Positions 1-7,635 are shown, counted from the stretch's first letter. The stretch: DNA of 12,044 bases from UBA11996 sp964394975 (GCA_964394975.1 CAYMZR010000063.1:1-12044); one strand, 5' to 3'. The notes: generated from the sequence alone by a model not told the origin. Made by a program: numbers and translations.

Positions 1-19
1 AAAAACGTAATCAAAACTT

Positions 20-49
20 AAGGAGTTTGAAATGGAAGGAGACATAATG
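20..49 (+). promoter_or_regulatory. Two alternative ribosome sites/starts for atpE
   Basis: AAGGAG at 20-25 precedes ATG 32 by 6 nt. A second AAGGAG at 36-41, inside the first codons, precedes the in-frame ATG at 47-49 by 5 nt. Both starts look usable. The longer form adds only five residues (MEGDI) before the conserved part, so sequence alone does not decide the start. Confidence 0.4.
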
Positions 50-256
50 AACGTGGGTGCCGGTCTGGCGATCGGACTTGGAGCTATCGGCCCTGGAATT
101 GGAATTGGTATGCTCGCCTCGAAGGCCATGGAAGCTTTGGGACGTAACCCTGAAGCTGGTGCTCAGATACAGCAGAATATGATTCTGGCTATCGCGTTCA
201 CGGAAGCTATCGCTATTTATGCTTTGGTTGTCGCTATCATAATAAAATTCGTCTAA
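32..256 (+). CDS. atpE: F0F1 ATP synthase subunit c
   Basis: This is the proteolipid of the membrane c-ring, which carries protons and drives rotation of FoF1 ATP synthase. It is 74 aa with two hydrophobic helices. The first is glycine-rich (GPGIGIG, residues 20-26). The polar loop contains R38-N39-P40. The second helix holds the ion-binding carboxylate E58 in AFTEAIAIY. The residues typical of sodium rings are missing: isoleucine replaces Gln in the first helix, and Ala, not Ser/Thr, follows the Glu. I infer a proton-type ring. ATG 32 has AAGGAG 6 nt upstream; an in-frame ATG at 47 has its own purine-rich site, so a 69-aa form is possible. It is the first complete gene of the atp operon seen here; atpB is expected just upstream, outside the window. 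Confidence 0.96.
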   Translation: MEGDIMNVGAGLAIGLGAIGPGIGIGMLASKAMEALGRNPEAGAQIQQNMILAIAFTEAIAIYALVVAIIIKFV

Positions 257-272
257 GGTTAGGTCTCATTTA

Positions 273-300
273 GCACCTTGCTTGGGGCTACGGTGGGTGC
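273..300 (+). other. Possible intercistronic hairpin between atpE and atpF
   Basis: GCACC at 273-277 can pair with GGTGC at 296-300, closing a large 18-nt loop in the 74-nt atpE-atpF gap. No U-run follows, so it is not a terminator. A structure here could affect mRNA processing or the high atpE expression that ring stoichiometry demands. The stem is short and could be chance. Confidence 0.2.
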
Positions 301-330
301 CGAAGAGTACTTCATAAATAGGAGTTCTGT

Positions 331-828
331 ATGGGAGATCTTGGAATAAATCTGCCGGGGCTGATAACACAGATTATCAGCTTTGTAATATTGTTCGTCA
401 TATTGTCAAAGGTGTTATATAAACCTTTGGTTGCTATGCTTGACCAGAGAGCAGAGAAAATCACGGCTGGATTAGAGGCTGCAGAAAGAGCTAAAGAAGA
501 GGCTGCCAAATCCGAGGAGTCAATTCAAGAGCAATTGCAAGAGGCGAGATCTGAAGGTCAAAAGCTAGTGACCCAGGCAAGAGAAACTGCTGATCGATTC
601 AGAGAAGAAGAGATGGCCAAGGTGAAAGAGGAATTGGACGTGGAGAGAGCAAGGGCAGAATCAAATATTCAGAGGGAAAGGGATGCTGCGATCGAGGAAC
701 TCCGAAAGGAGTTTGCCGGTTTAGCTATCACGGCAGCAGAAAAAGTAGTTAAAACCTCATTGGACGAAGAGGGGCATCGCGCTCTTATCGAAGGGGTTTT
801 AAACGACGAAGGTTCAAGGAATAACTAA
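331..828 (+). CDS. atpF: F0F1 ATP synthase subunit b
   Basis: This is the peripheral stalk subunit, which anchors in the membrane and ties Fo to the alpha3beta3 head through delta. It is 165 aa, the usual length. One N-terminal membrane segment lies at about residues 8-30, followed by KPLVAMLDQR and a long charged coiled coil (about 35-150) rich in Ala, Glu, Lys and Arg. The C-terminal part (AITAAEKVVKTSLDEEGHR) is the typical delta-contacting end. ATG 331 has AGGAG 6 nt upstream. Only one b gene is seen, so the stalk is presumably a homodimer. It is followed after 2 nt by atpH, which implies translational coupling. Confidence 0.95.
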   Translation: MGDLGINLPGLITQIISFVILFVILSKVLYKPLVAMLDQRAEKITAGLEAAERAKEEAAKSEESIQEQLQEARSEGQKLVTQARETADRFREEEMAKVKEELDVERARAESNIQRERDAAIEELRKEFAGLAITAAEKVVKTSLDEEGHRALIEGVLNDEGSRNN

Positions 829-830
829 GG

Positions 831-1364
831 ATGGCTTTATCAGCAAGAAGATACGCTCAGGCAATATTCATGATAGCCGAGGAAAAAGGCGATCAAGAAC
901 AATGGCTTGCAGATCTAGAAGTACTTGCAAGTTCCTCTAGGAATCCTGATTTTATAGCATTTATAGATTCACCGAAAATTGAAACTGCAAAAAAGACAGA
1001 AGTGATCGGAGAGGCTTTTGGTGGATCAATTTCAGATTTAGCTTTGAATCTGGCTTCTTTGTTAGCCAGCAGAAATTCTGTCGCCTCTCTCGCTGCCATT
1101 GCTGATTCATTTCAGGAATTGGTTGACTCAAAAAAGGGAGTAGAACGAGCAGAGATTGTTTCTGCGGTTGAACTTACGGATGAACAGGAAAAGGCAATAG
1201 TAGATAAATTGACGCAAATGGTAGGGAAACAACTATCGGTAACAGCCTACGTGGATGAATCGATACTTGGTGGCTATCTGGCTAAAGTGGGAGACAGGTT
1301 GGTCGACGGCAGCGTAAAAACGCAACTAGAGGATATGCGAAGGGAGCTCATTAGAGGGGCTTAA
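831..1364 (+). CDS. atpH: F1 ATP synthase subunit delta
   Basis: This is the F1 delta subunit (OSCP homologue), which links the top of the alpha3beta3 hexamer to the b stalk. At 177 aa it has normal length. The N-terminal six-helix domain begins with ARRYAQAIFMIAEEKG, the family signature region. The C-terminal part has YVDESILGGYLAKVGDRLVD and the closing GSVKTQLEDMRREL typical of the family. The start lies 2 nt after the atpF stop, with AAGGA-like purines inside the end of atpF, so translation is probably coupled. A 60-nt gap follows before atpA. Confidence 0.93.
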   Translation: MALSARRYAQAIFMIAEEKGDQEQWLADLEVLASSSRNPDFIAFIDSPKIETAKKTEVIGEAFGGSISDLALNLASLLASRNSVASLAAIADSFQELVDSKKGVERAEIVSAVELTDEQEKAIVDKLTQMVGKQLSVTAYVDESILGGYLAKVGDRLVDGSVKTQLEDMRRELIRGA

Positions 1365-1424
1365 ATTCAAGCAAAGTTTGATATAACAAAATAAGCGGGT
1401 TATTCCCATAAAACGGAGGGTGAT

Positions 1425-2939
1425 ATGGCCGTCAGAGGACAGGACATAGCATCGGTAATAAAAAAACAAATAGAGGGATTTGGTACTGACCTCGGCATGG
1501 TAGATGTCGGGACAGTAATTGAGGTGGGAGACGGTATAGCTCGTGTGCATGGCCTGTCCGGAGTTGCCTACAACGAATTGGTTGAATTCGAGGGGGGAGT
1601 GGCAGGAATGGCTCTAAACTTGGAAGAGGACAGTGTTGGTATCGTGGTTCTAGGGGACCCTTCGCAAATTAGCGAAGGTACTGAAGTGAGGGGTACTGGT
1701 AGAGTCATGCAGGTTCCAGTAGGAGAGGCACTGCTTGGACGTGTGGTAGACGGTGTTGGGAATTCAATAGATGGTAAAGGACCTGTAGATACTGCTGAAA
1801 CAAGAGAGGTAGAGATAGTTGCGCCTAACGTTGCAATACGAAAATCAGTAGATACGCCCGTTCAGACAGGTATTAAGGCGGTCGACGCGATGATACCGAT
1901 CGGGCGAGGCCAGCGGGAGTTGATTATTGGAGACCGTACCACCGGAAAAACGGCAATATGTACTGACGCCATCATTAACCAAAAAGGCGGAGACGTTATA
2001 TGCATATACGTCGCTATAGGTCAGAAGGTAGGTAAGGTAGCTCAGATTGTTGGAACATTGGAACAGCAAGGCGCTATGGAGCATACGATAGTGGTTGCTG
2101 CCAATGCTTCTGACTCGGCGCCTGCTCAATACTTAGCCCCATACACTGGATGTGCCATGGCAGAGTATTTCATGGCGCAAGGTAAGGATGTTTTGATTGC
2201 CTATGACGACCTATCTAAACATGCTTGGGCTTACAGGCAAATGTCCTTGCTATTGAAAAGGCCGCCAGGTCGCGAAGCTTATCCAGGAGATGTTTTTTAT
2301 TTACACAGCCGCCTATTGGAAAGAGCCGCTAAGATGGATGATGCTCACGGTGGAGGTTCCATAACGGCGCTACCAGTCATTGAAACTCAAGCTGGGGATG
2401 TTTCTGCGTACGTACCTACGAACGTAATTTCCATTACGGATGGACAGATTTACCTGGAACCTGAATTATTTAACTCAGGTACCCGCCCTGCTGTGAACGT
2501 TGGAGTGTCAGTGTCTCGAGTGGGTAGTGCAGCACAAACAAGGGCAATGAGAGCTGTTGCCGGTCAGCTTAGACTCGAACTGGCCCAGTACAGAGAACTT
2601 GTCACCTTTGCTCAATTTGGAACAGATGACCTTGATGCTTCTACTAGACGGCAGCTGGAACGAGGCCAGAGAAGTGTGGAAGTTTTGAAACAGGGTCAAA
2701 ACGTTCCTCTACCTGTTGAGCAGCAAGTTGTTATCTTATACGCATTGAACCAAGGATATCTGGATGATGTAGAGATACCTGATGTTATTGGCTGGGAAAG
2801 TGCCCTTCATGGGTACATGAATTCAAACCATTCAGATCTTTTAAAAGTAATAGCAAATGAGGCGGACCTCAGTGATGATTCCCGCTCAGCATTGAACTCA
2901 GCGATAGAAGAATTCAAAAAAAGTGGGTTGGCTAGCTAG
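1425..2939 (+). CDS. atpA: F1 ATP synthase subunit alpha
   Basis: This is the regulatory, nucleotide-binding alpha subunit of the F1 hexamer; it gives the arginine finger to the catalytic beta site. It is 504 aa. The N-terminal beta-barrel is followed by the P-loop GDRTTGKT (169-176), where Thr replaces the usual Gln of GDRQTGKT. Next come the Walker B segment DVLIAYDDLSKHAWAYRQ (255-272) and RPPGREAYPGDVFYLHSRLLER. The arginine finger is R365 in VSVSRVGSAAQ. ATG 1425 has a strong GGAGGG site at 1415-1420. The stop codon abuts the atpG ATG with no gap. Confidence 0.98.
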   Translation: MAVRGQDIASVIKKQIEGFGTDLGMVDVGTVIEVGDGIARVHGLSGVAYNELVEFEGGVAGMALNLEEDSVGIVVLGDPSQISEGTEVRGTGRVMQVPVGEALLGRVVDGVGNSIDGKGPVDTAETREVEIVAPNVAIRKSVDTPVQTGIKAVDAMIPIGRGQRELIIGDRTTGKTAICTDAIINQKGGDVICIYVAIGQKVGKVAQIVGTLEQQGAMEHTIVVAANASDSAPAQYLAPYTGCAMAEYFMAQGKDVLIAYDDLSKHAWAYRQMSLLLKRPPGREAYPGDVFYLHSRLLERAAKMDDAHGGGSITALPVIETQAGDVSAYVPTNVISITDGQIYLEPELFNSGTRPAVNVGVSVSRVGSAAQTRAMRAVAGQLRLELAQYRELVTFAQFGTDDLDASTRRQLERGQRSVEVLKQGQNVPLPVEQQVVILYALNQGYLDDVEIPDVIGWESALHGYMNSNHSDLLKVIANEADLSDDSRSALNSAIEEFKKSGLAS

Positions 2940-3797
2940 ATGGCGAGTGTCAGACAAATAGCTCGACGTATAAGAAGCGTTGAGAATACAGCGAAAATAA
3001 CTAAGGCGATGGCAATGATAGCTGCCTCAAAATTGAGGAGAAGCCAAGATGCTGCTACCCAGGGTAGATCTTACTCTGAGAATATGGCTGCGATGGTATC
3101 TAATGTAGTATCGCAAATGAACGAAGATGAATCCTATCAGCCCTTATTGGAGAGTCGAACTATCAAGAATGTAGGCATAGTCGTCGTGGCACCAGATAGA
3201 GGCCTTACAGGTGGATTGAACGCCAATATATTGAGGGCTACTAGTGATTTTATAGATGCACAATCTGCTCCAGTGAAGGCGGTAGTGATAGGCAAAAAGG
3301 CTCTAGATTTCGCAAGGCGAAACGGGCTTGAGATTATCGCTGAATATACAGGAATTGGAGACAGGCCTACCCCTAACGACACTTTACCTATCGGAGAAGC
3401 TGTTGTTGAAGCCTTTTCAAGCGAGAAAGTAGATTCATTTCACATAGGCTACGCGCAATTTGTTAACACCACCCTACAAAGGCCACAAGTTCAATCTTTG
3501 CTCCCGGTCTCACCAAGTGAGGCTTCAGGTAATTCTGTTGGGTATATTTTTGAACCAAACGCTGGAGATGTTCTGGGGAGATTGTTGCCGAGGTATGTTG
3601 AAACCTTGATACACCATGCAGTACTAGAAGGTAATGCAAGTGAGCAGTCTGCAAGAATGGTTGCGATGAATCAGGCTACCGATAATGCCAACGAAATGGT
3701 AGATGATTTGACGTTATTAATGAATAAATTAAGGCAAGAAACGATAACAACAGAACTCCTCGATATAGTAGGAGGAGTTGCTGCACTTGAAAGCTAA
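2940..3797 (+). CDS. atpG: F1 ATP synthase subunit gamma
   Basis: This is the central rotor shaft, which turns inside alpha3beta3 and couples c-ring rotation to catalysis. It is 285 aa, normal length. The N-terminal helix carries the signature RRIRSVENTAKITKAMAM and AASKLRRSQ. The Rossmann-like middle domain includes VVVAPDRGLTGGLNANI. The C-terminal helix has the conserved ARMVAMNQATDNANEM and RQETITTELLDIVGG. ATG 2940 immediately follows the atpA TAG, so translation is very likely coupled; no independent strong ribosome site is needed or obvious. It is followed after 34 nt by atpD. Confidence 0.97.
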   Translation: MASVRQIARRIRSVENTAKITKAMAMIAASKLRRSQDAATQGRSYSENMAAMVSNVVSQMNEDESYQPLLESRTIKNVGIVVVAPDRGLTGGLNANILRATSDFIDAQSAPVKAVVIGKKALDFARRNGLEIIAEYTGIGDRPTPNDTLPIGEAVVEAFSSEKVDSFHIGYAQFVNTTLQRPQVQSLLPVSPSEASGNSVGYIFEPNAGDVLGRLLPRYVETLIHHAVLEGNASEQSARMVAMNQATDNANEMVDDLTLLMNKLRQETITTELLDIVGGVAALES

Positions 3798-3831
3798 AAA
3801 TTTTAATTCCGTTTAGACTCAGGAGAATAGA

Positions 3832-5229
3832 ATGGCAACCGGAAAGATAGTACAGGTCATAGGAACAGTTGTGGATGTGGAATTTCCACCGGATGGTATG
3901 CCTTTGGTGTTTAACGCACTGGAAACCACTGTTGGGAATGAAAAGCTTGTTCTGGAAGTAGAGCAGCATATAGGAAACAACTGGGTGAGGTGTTTGGCTC
4001 TAGGACCAACCGAGGGATTAATCAGAGGAACAGATGCGGTAGATACCGGGGAGGCTATTGCCGTGCCTGTAGGGGACGTAACCCTAGGCCGACTATTCAA
4101 CACACTGGGTGATACCCTAGATGGACTAGAAGAAATTGAAGGTTCAGAAAAATGGCCAATACACAGGCCTGCGCCTTCTTTTGAGGATCAGGCTACTGAA
4201 GTTGAAGTACTTGAGACTGGTATTAAGGTCCTTGATTTAATTACCCCGTTTACAAAGGGTGGGAAAATTGGAGCATTCGGGGGAGCTGGCGTTGGCAAGA
4301 CGGTTGTTATTCAGGAGCTTATAAACAACATTGCTACAGAGCATCAAGGTGTATCGGTGTTCGCCGGTGTAGGAGAACGATCTAGGGAAGGTAATGACCT
4401 CTGGCATGAGATGCGGGAAGCAGGAGTATTACCACAGACAGTTTTAGTCTTTGGTCAAATGAACGAACCACCAGGAATTAGAGCTCGTGTGGCCCAGACA
4501 GGTTTAACAATGGCAGAATACTTCAAAGAAGAGAGAGGCCAAGATGTACTCTTATTTGTGGACAACATATATAGGTACATTCTTGCCGGTATGGAAGTCT
4601 CAGCTCTTCTAGGCAGAATGCCGTCGGCGGTCGGTTATCAGCCTACCTTGGGAACAGAAATGGGAGCTTTGCAAGAGCGAATCACATCATCTAAAAATGG
4701 TTCTATCACCTCCGTGCAGGCTATATATGTTCCGGCTGACGACTATACAGATCCGGGAATTGTGACTACATTCGGACATTTGGACGCTGTAATGACTTTG
4801 GAAAGAGCTTTAGCGTCACAGGGATTATATCCTGCTGTTGATCCGTTGACATCCTTCTCCAATATTTTGGAACCAGCGATAGTAGGCCAGGAGCACTATG
4901 ATGTTGCCACTGGAGTTCGCCAGGTACTGCAAAGATATCAAGAACTTCAAGACATCATTGCTATATTGGGTATCGAGGAATTATCTGATGAAGATAGGTC
5001 CACGGTGTCAAGGGCCAGAAAAATTCAGCGATTCCTTACGCAGCCTTTCTCAGTAGCTGAAGTGTTTACGGGACAGGCAGGTAAGTATGTGGCACTTAGA
5101 GATACTGTCCAAGGATTCAAAGAGATATTGGATGGTGTTCATGATGATCTACCGGAACAGGCCTTTTACATGGTGGGAACCATCGAGGAAGCGGTAGAAA
5201 AGGGTGCTTCAATGGCTGAGGCTTCATAG
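3832..5229 (+). CDS. atpD: F1 ATP synthase subunit beta
   Basis: This is the catalytic beta subunit, making ATP from ADP and phosphate. It is 465 aa. The P-loop GGAGVGKT is at 150-157. The catalytic Glu E182 is in GERSREGNDLWHEM (181-194), and Walker B is LLFVDN with D244. The DELSEED-type lever loop reads EELSDED (382-388). The stretch after Walker B reads NIYRYILAGMEVSALLGR where most bacteria have NIFRFTQAG. I believe such wording recurs in Chloroflexota, but I could not check this. AGGAG lies 6 nt before ATG 3832. The fold and active site look complete. Confidence 0.98.
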   Translation: MATGKIVQVIGTVVDVEFPPDGMPLVFNALETTVGNEKLVLEVEQHIGNNWVRCLALGPTEGLIRGTDAVDTGEAIAVPVGDVTLGRLFNTLGDTLDGLEEIEGSEKWPIHRPAPSFEDQATEVEVLETGIKVLDLITPFTKGGKIGAFGGAGVGKTVVIQELINNIATEHQGVSVFAGVGERSREGNDLWHEMREAGVLPQTVLVFGQMNEPPGIRARVAQTGLTMAEYFKEERGQDVLLFVDNIYRYILAGMEVSALLGRMPSAVGYQPTLGTEMGALQERITSSKNGSITSVQAIYVPADDYTDPGIVTTFGHLDAVMTLERALASQGLYPAVDPLTSFSNILEPAIVGQEHYDVATGVRQVLQRYQELQDIIAILGIEELSDEDRSTVSRARKIQRFLTQPFSVAEVFTGQAGKYVALRDTVQGFKEILDGVHDDLPEQAFYMVGTIEEAVEKGASMAEAS

Positions 5230-5243
5230 GAATAGGTGCAATA

Positions 5244-5483
5244 GTGAAGTTAGAAATTGTGACAACTGAAGAAATTTTGTACTCGGAAGAGGTCGATATC
5301 GTAATAGCCCCCGGTGCAGAGGGCCAATTGGGAATCCTACCTAGACACGCATCTTTACTTACAGCGATTAACTTCGGAGATATAATTGTTAGGAAAAATG
5401 GGCAGGAATCAACAATACCTGTAGCCGGTGGATTTCTTGAAGTTTCAGGACATCAAGTGACTGTTCTGGCTAACAGTGGCTAG
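5244..5483 (+). CDS. atpC: F1 ATP synthase subunit epsilon, short form lacking the C-terminal helices
   Basis: Epsilon sits at the foot of the rotor and connects gamma to the c-ring. Only 79 aa are encoded, against about 130-140 in typical bacteria. What is present is the complete N-terminal beta-sandwich, with GAEGQLGILPRHASLLTAI and GGFLEVSGHQVTVLA. The protein stops right after the VTVLA strand, so the two-helix domain that gives epsilon inhibition and ATP sensing in other bacteria is absent. This is not a frameshift artefact on view: rex, on the other strand, begins its 3' end 11 nt later and fills the space. The start is GTG at 5244, with an AGG-rich stretch at 5227-5236. Natural short epsilons are known in a few lineages, such as green sulfur bacteria. 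Confidence 0.9.
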   Translation: MKLEIVTTEEILYSEEVDIVIAPGAEGQLGILPRHASLLTAINFGDIIVRKNGQESTIPVAGGFLEVSGHQVTVLANSG

Positions 5484-5494
5484 AAAATTCAGAT

Positions 5495-6151
5495 CTAATT
5501 AATATCCTCATTCTCTTTCATATAAAACGTCATTGACTGCAAAGATAAAACCGGGTCTATGTTCCTCATGACCACATTAGGTGGAGCGAAGGGTGCTATG
5601 GGGGCATAATTTAGGATGCCAGTTATTCCGTTTTCTACCAATGTATCGATGACAGATTGTGCTTGATTGGAAGGAACGGCTACTATACCGATTGAGATAC
5701 TTTTTTCCTTCACAGTACGTGCAATTTCTTCCATTGCTTGAACCGTGATTGTACCTAATCGCGAATCGTATCGAGAGACATCGTTATCAAATGCGGCAAC
5801 TATTTCAAACCCTTCAGGGGAGAAACCTGGATAATTTATTATTGCCCGGCCCAATCGCCCTAAACCGACCAAACAGGCTTTCCATGCCCTATCAATTCCC
5901 AATATTTGTCTCAACTCGTCAAGTAGAAACTGAATATTGTATCCCCGGCCTTGTTTACCAAATCTACCAAAATAACTCAGATCTTTTCTTATTTGTGCAG
6001 GTGTCATTTGCAGCAGTTCTCCCAATTGATGGGAGCTTATGACCTCGACTTTGGAATCCAGTAGTTGGCTCAAAACTCTGACATAAATAGGTAGTCTTTG
6101 AACTACGACCTCAGGGACTTCGATTTGGATAGAGTTATTGTTGTTTTGCAT
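5495..6151 (-). CDS. rex: Redox-sensing transcriptional repressor Rex
   Basis: Rex is a DNA-binding repressor that senses the NADH/NAD+ ratio and releases its operators when NADH rises. It typically controls fermentation and respiration genes. It is 218 aa, normal length. The N-terminal winged helix includes SSHQLGELLQMTPAQIRKDL (39-58) followed by SYFGRFGKQGRGY. The Rossmann domain has the dinucleotide motif GLGRLG (96-101) and an acidic FDND at 121-124. It ends with the helix that swaps between subunits (SLQSMTFYM). The ATG at 6151 has no ribosome site and sits 8 nt after a TATAAT box, so a leaderless transcript is likely. It converges with atpC, with 11 nt between the stops and no terminator visible there. 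Confidence 0.95.
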   Translation of the reverse strand: MQNNNNSIQIEVPEVVVQRLPIYVRVLSQLLDSKVEVISSHQLGELLQMTPAQIRKDLSYFGRFGKQGRGYNIQFLLDELRQILGIDRAWKACLVGLGRLGRAIINYPGFSPEGFEIVAAFDNDVSRYDSRLGTITVQAMEEIARTVKEKSISIGIVAVPSNQAQSVIDTLVENGITGILNYAPIAPFAPPNVVMRNIDPVLSLQSMTFYMKENEDIN

Positions 6152-6159
6152 TGATGAGC

Positions 6160-6165
6160 ATTATA
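6160..6165 (-). promoter_or_regulatory. rex promoter -10 box (leaderless)
   Basis: On the minus strand a perfect TATAAT ends 8 nt before the rex ATG. Transcription would therefore start at or one base before the start codon. The matching -35 region (6183-6188, TGCACC with 17-nt spacing) is poor. The absence of a Shine-Dalgarno sequence before the ATG agrees with a leaderless mRNA. Confidence 0.5.
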
Positions 6166-6250
6166 TAAGTGTTGCTGAAAGTGGTGCAGGTTGCATTGTA
6201 GAGTATTTCGGTGATTTAACAAACATTTACCAGAGAATTAGAGCTATGTG

Positions 6251-6262
6251 TGCCAAATGGCA
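6251..6262. promoter_or_regulatory. Short palindrome, candidate operator
   Basis: TGCCA-AA-TGGCA is a 12-bp inverted repeat with a 2-nt centre, lying about 100 bp upstream of the rex start. It is the right size for a dimeric repressor half-turn site, but it does not match the Rex consensus (TTGTGA-n6-TCACAA type). The regulator is unknown. Confidence 0.3.
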
Positions 6263-6266
6263 GCCT

Positions 6267-6281
6267 ATTACGTTATGTAAT
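6267..6281. promoter_or_regulatory. Inverted repeat ATTAC-n5-GTAAT, candidate operator
   Basis: The arms ATTAC (6267-6271) and GTAAT (6277-6281) flank GTTAT. It lies 4 nt from the palindrome at 6251-6262, so the two could form one composite site between the rex and citrate synthase promoters. Arms of 5 bp in AT-rich DNA can occur by chance. Confidence 0.25.
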
Positions 6282-6357
6282 CTCTTTTCTGTAAATAATA
6301 TTTGGTGGAATCAAAACAGTTTTCATAGGAGCAAAACCAAAATTCCAAATTGTCTTC

Positions 6358-6387
6358 TTGACTAAGATTTGGCCGGATTGCTAGAAT
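6358..6387 (+). promoter_or_regulatory. Sigma70-type promoter for citrate synthase
   Basis: TTGACT (6358-6363), an 18-nt spacer, then TAGAAT (6382-6387) make a near-consensus vegetative promoter pointing at citrate synthase. The predicted transcription start near 6394 leaves a leader of about 100 nt. Confidence 0.55.
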
Positions 6388-6495
6388 TGCAAGGCTTTTT
6401 TCTACAAAAATAATGCTGAATTAGCCAAACCTAGCTGTAAATTCAAATATGACGGAAGTTACTACATTTACTTGATGACCATTTGGAGGTGATCG

Positions 6496-7635
6496 ATGAC
6501 AGAAGAAAATGCAACCTTACATAGGGGTTTGCGGGAAGTTTATATTGATCGCACTACATCGAGTTACATAGACGGGAAAGCAGGTAAGCTTTATTATCGT
6601 GGTTATTCGATCGATGATTTGGCTGAAAACTGTGGTTTTGAGGAAATCATATATTTGGTCATGATTGGTGAGCTTCCCACCAGTGGTCAACTAGCTGAGT
6701 TTGTTACAGAGCTTAAAGCTAGTATGGAGCTTCCAGAGGCCATTTTAGATATCATCACGATCATCAAAGACGCACATCCAATGGATGTGCTAAGAACAGC
6801 GATTTCAGCTTTAGCTACATTTGATCCAGAAGTCGATGATAATTCGGCTGAGGCTACTTTGAGAAAAGGTACTAGACTTACCGCACAGGCTCCAACAATA
6901 GTGGCCGCGCACTCACGAATTAGAGAAGGGAAAGAGCCGGTTAAACCCAACCCCGATCTTAGCATTGCGGCTAATTTTCTTTATATGATATTTGGTGATA
7001 TACCTGATCCGGAAGATGCCAAACTCATAGACAAGGATTTTGTACTTCATGCAGAGCACGGTTTAAATGCCTCTTCATTTGGGGCTAGGGTTTCGGCTTC
7101 TACCCAAGCCGATCTGCACTGTGCTATTACAACGGGTATTTCGGTGCTTAAAGGCCCTTCCCACGGTGGAGCGGCAGAGTCTGTTATGACTATGTCGTTG
7201 GAAATAGGGAATGAGGATAATGCTGCCGACTATGTAAGAAATACTTTAGATGGTGGTGGACGGATCATGGGATTTGGCCACAGGGTTTATAAGGCTGTTG
7301 ATCCCCGTTCTTTGCATTTACAAGATGACTTAAAGGCTCTTGGAGAAAGAAAAGGAGAGCCAAAATGGTACTCTATACTTCAGAAAGTCCTAGAAGTTAT
7401 GCAGCCTTACTCACGTAGAGGAATTTGCCAGAATGTAGATTTCTTTTCAGGAGCGATGTACTACCTTCTTGGGATTCCAGAGGATCTGTTTATATCCATA
7501 TTTGCTGTGGGACGTATACCAGGCTGGACAGCACAGGTGGTTGAGCAGTTCGAGAATAACATTCTATTAAGGCCTAGGCTTCAATATGTGGGAGAACTTG
7601 ATAGAGAATTTGTCCCTATTCAAAATCGATCTTAG
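6496..7635 (+). CDS. Citrate synthase (bacterial short form)
   Basis: It condenses acetyl-CoA with oxaloacetate to give citrate, the entry step of the TCA cycle. It is 379 aa, the length of the short Gram-positive/archaeal-type enzymes, without the N-terminal extension of NADH-inhibited GltA. The three catalytic residues are visible: H223 in GPSHGGA, H262 in GFGHRVYK and D315 in NVDFFSG. HAEHGLNASSF (185-195) and the C-terminal VGRIPGWTAQ (338-347) are also family signatures. ATG 6496 has an excellent ribosome site, GGAGGTGA at 6485-6492. The same family contains 2-methylcitrate synthases, which cannot be separated by eye; no prp genes are nearby, which favours true citrate synthase. It sits divergent from rex and may be redox-controlled, but no clear Rex operator is present. 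Confidence 0.93.
   Translation: MTEENATLHRGLREVYIDRTTSSYIDGKAGKLYYRGYSIDDLAENCGFEEIIYLVMIGELPTSGQLAEFVTELKASMELPEAILDIITIIKDAHPMDVLRTAISALATFDPEVDDNSAEATLRKGTRLTAQAPTIVAAHSRIREGKEPVKPNPDLSIAANFLYMIFGDIPDPEDAKLIDKDFVLHAEHGLNASSFGARVSASTQADLHCAITTGISVLKGPSHGGAAESVMTMSLEIGNEDNAADYVRNTLDGGGRIMGFGHRVYKAVDPRSLHLQDDLKALGERKGEPKWYSILQKVLEVMQPYSRRGICQNVDFFSGAMYYLLGIPEDLFISIFAVGRIPGWTAQVVEQFENNILLRPRLQYVGELDREFVPIQNRS

Larger units (their letters stand above)
6152..6495. other. rex-citrate synthase divergent intergenic region
   Basis: This is 344 nt between divergent genes. It holds the rex -10 box next to the rex start, two short dyads near 6251-6281, a sigma70-type promoter at 6358-6387 and about 100 nt of likely citrate synthase leader. 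A half-site resembling a Rex operator (TTGTTAAAT on the minus strand, about 6213-6222) has no matching second half. I see no tRNA-like fold, riboswitch or convincing small gene. Confidence 0.6.

Noticed and set aside
1393..1410. Small GGG-TTATT-CCC inverted repeat before atpA
   Set aside because: A 3-bp stem is too short to be meaningful, and no T-run follows.
1845..2129. Minus-strand ORF inside atpA, and similar antisense ORFs in the atp genes
   Set aside because: They are shadows of strongly conserved coding sequence, with no ribosome sites and no protein-like features.
6205..6225. Rex operator upstream of rex
   Set aside because: Only one half (TTGTTAAAT, minus strand) resembles the consensus; the other side reads CACCGAAATA and does not mirror it.
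6138..6365. 75-aa plus-strand ORF over the rex start and its upstream region
   Set aside because: It has no ribosome site, odd composition (many Cys, Trp and Asn) and no recognisable domain. It overlaps the rex start and its promoter, so it is most likely a chance ORF.
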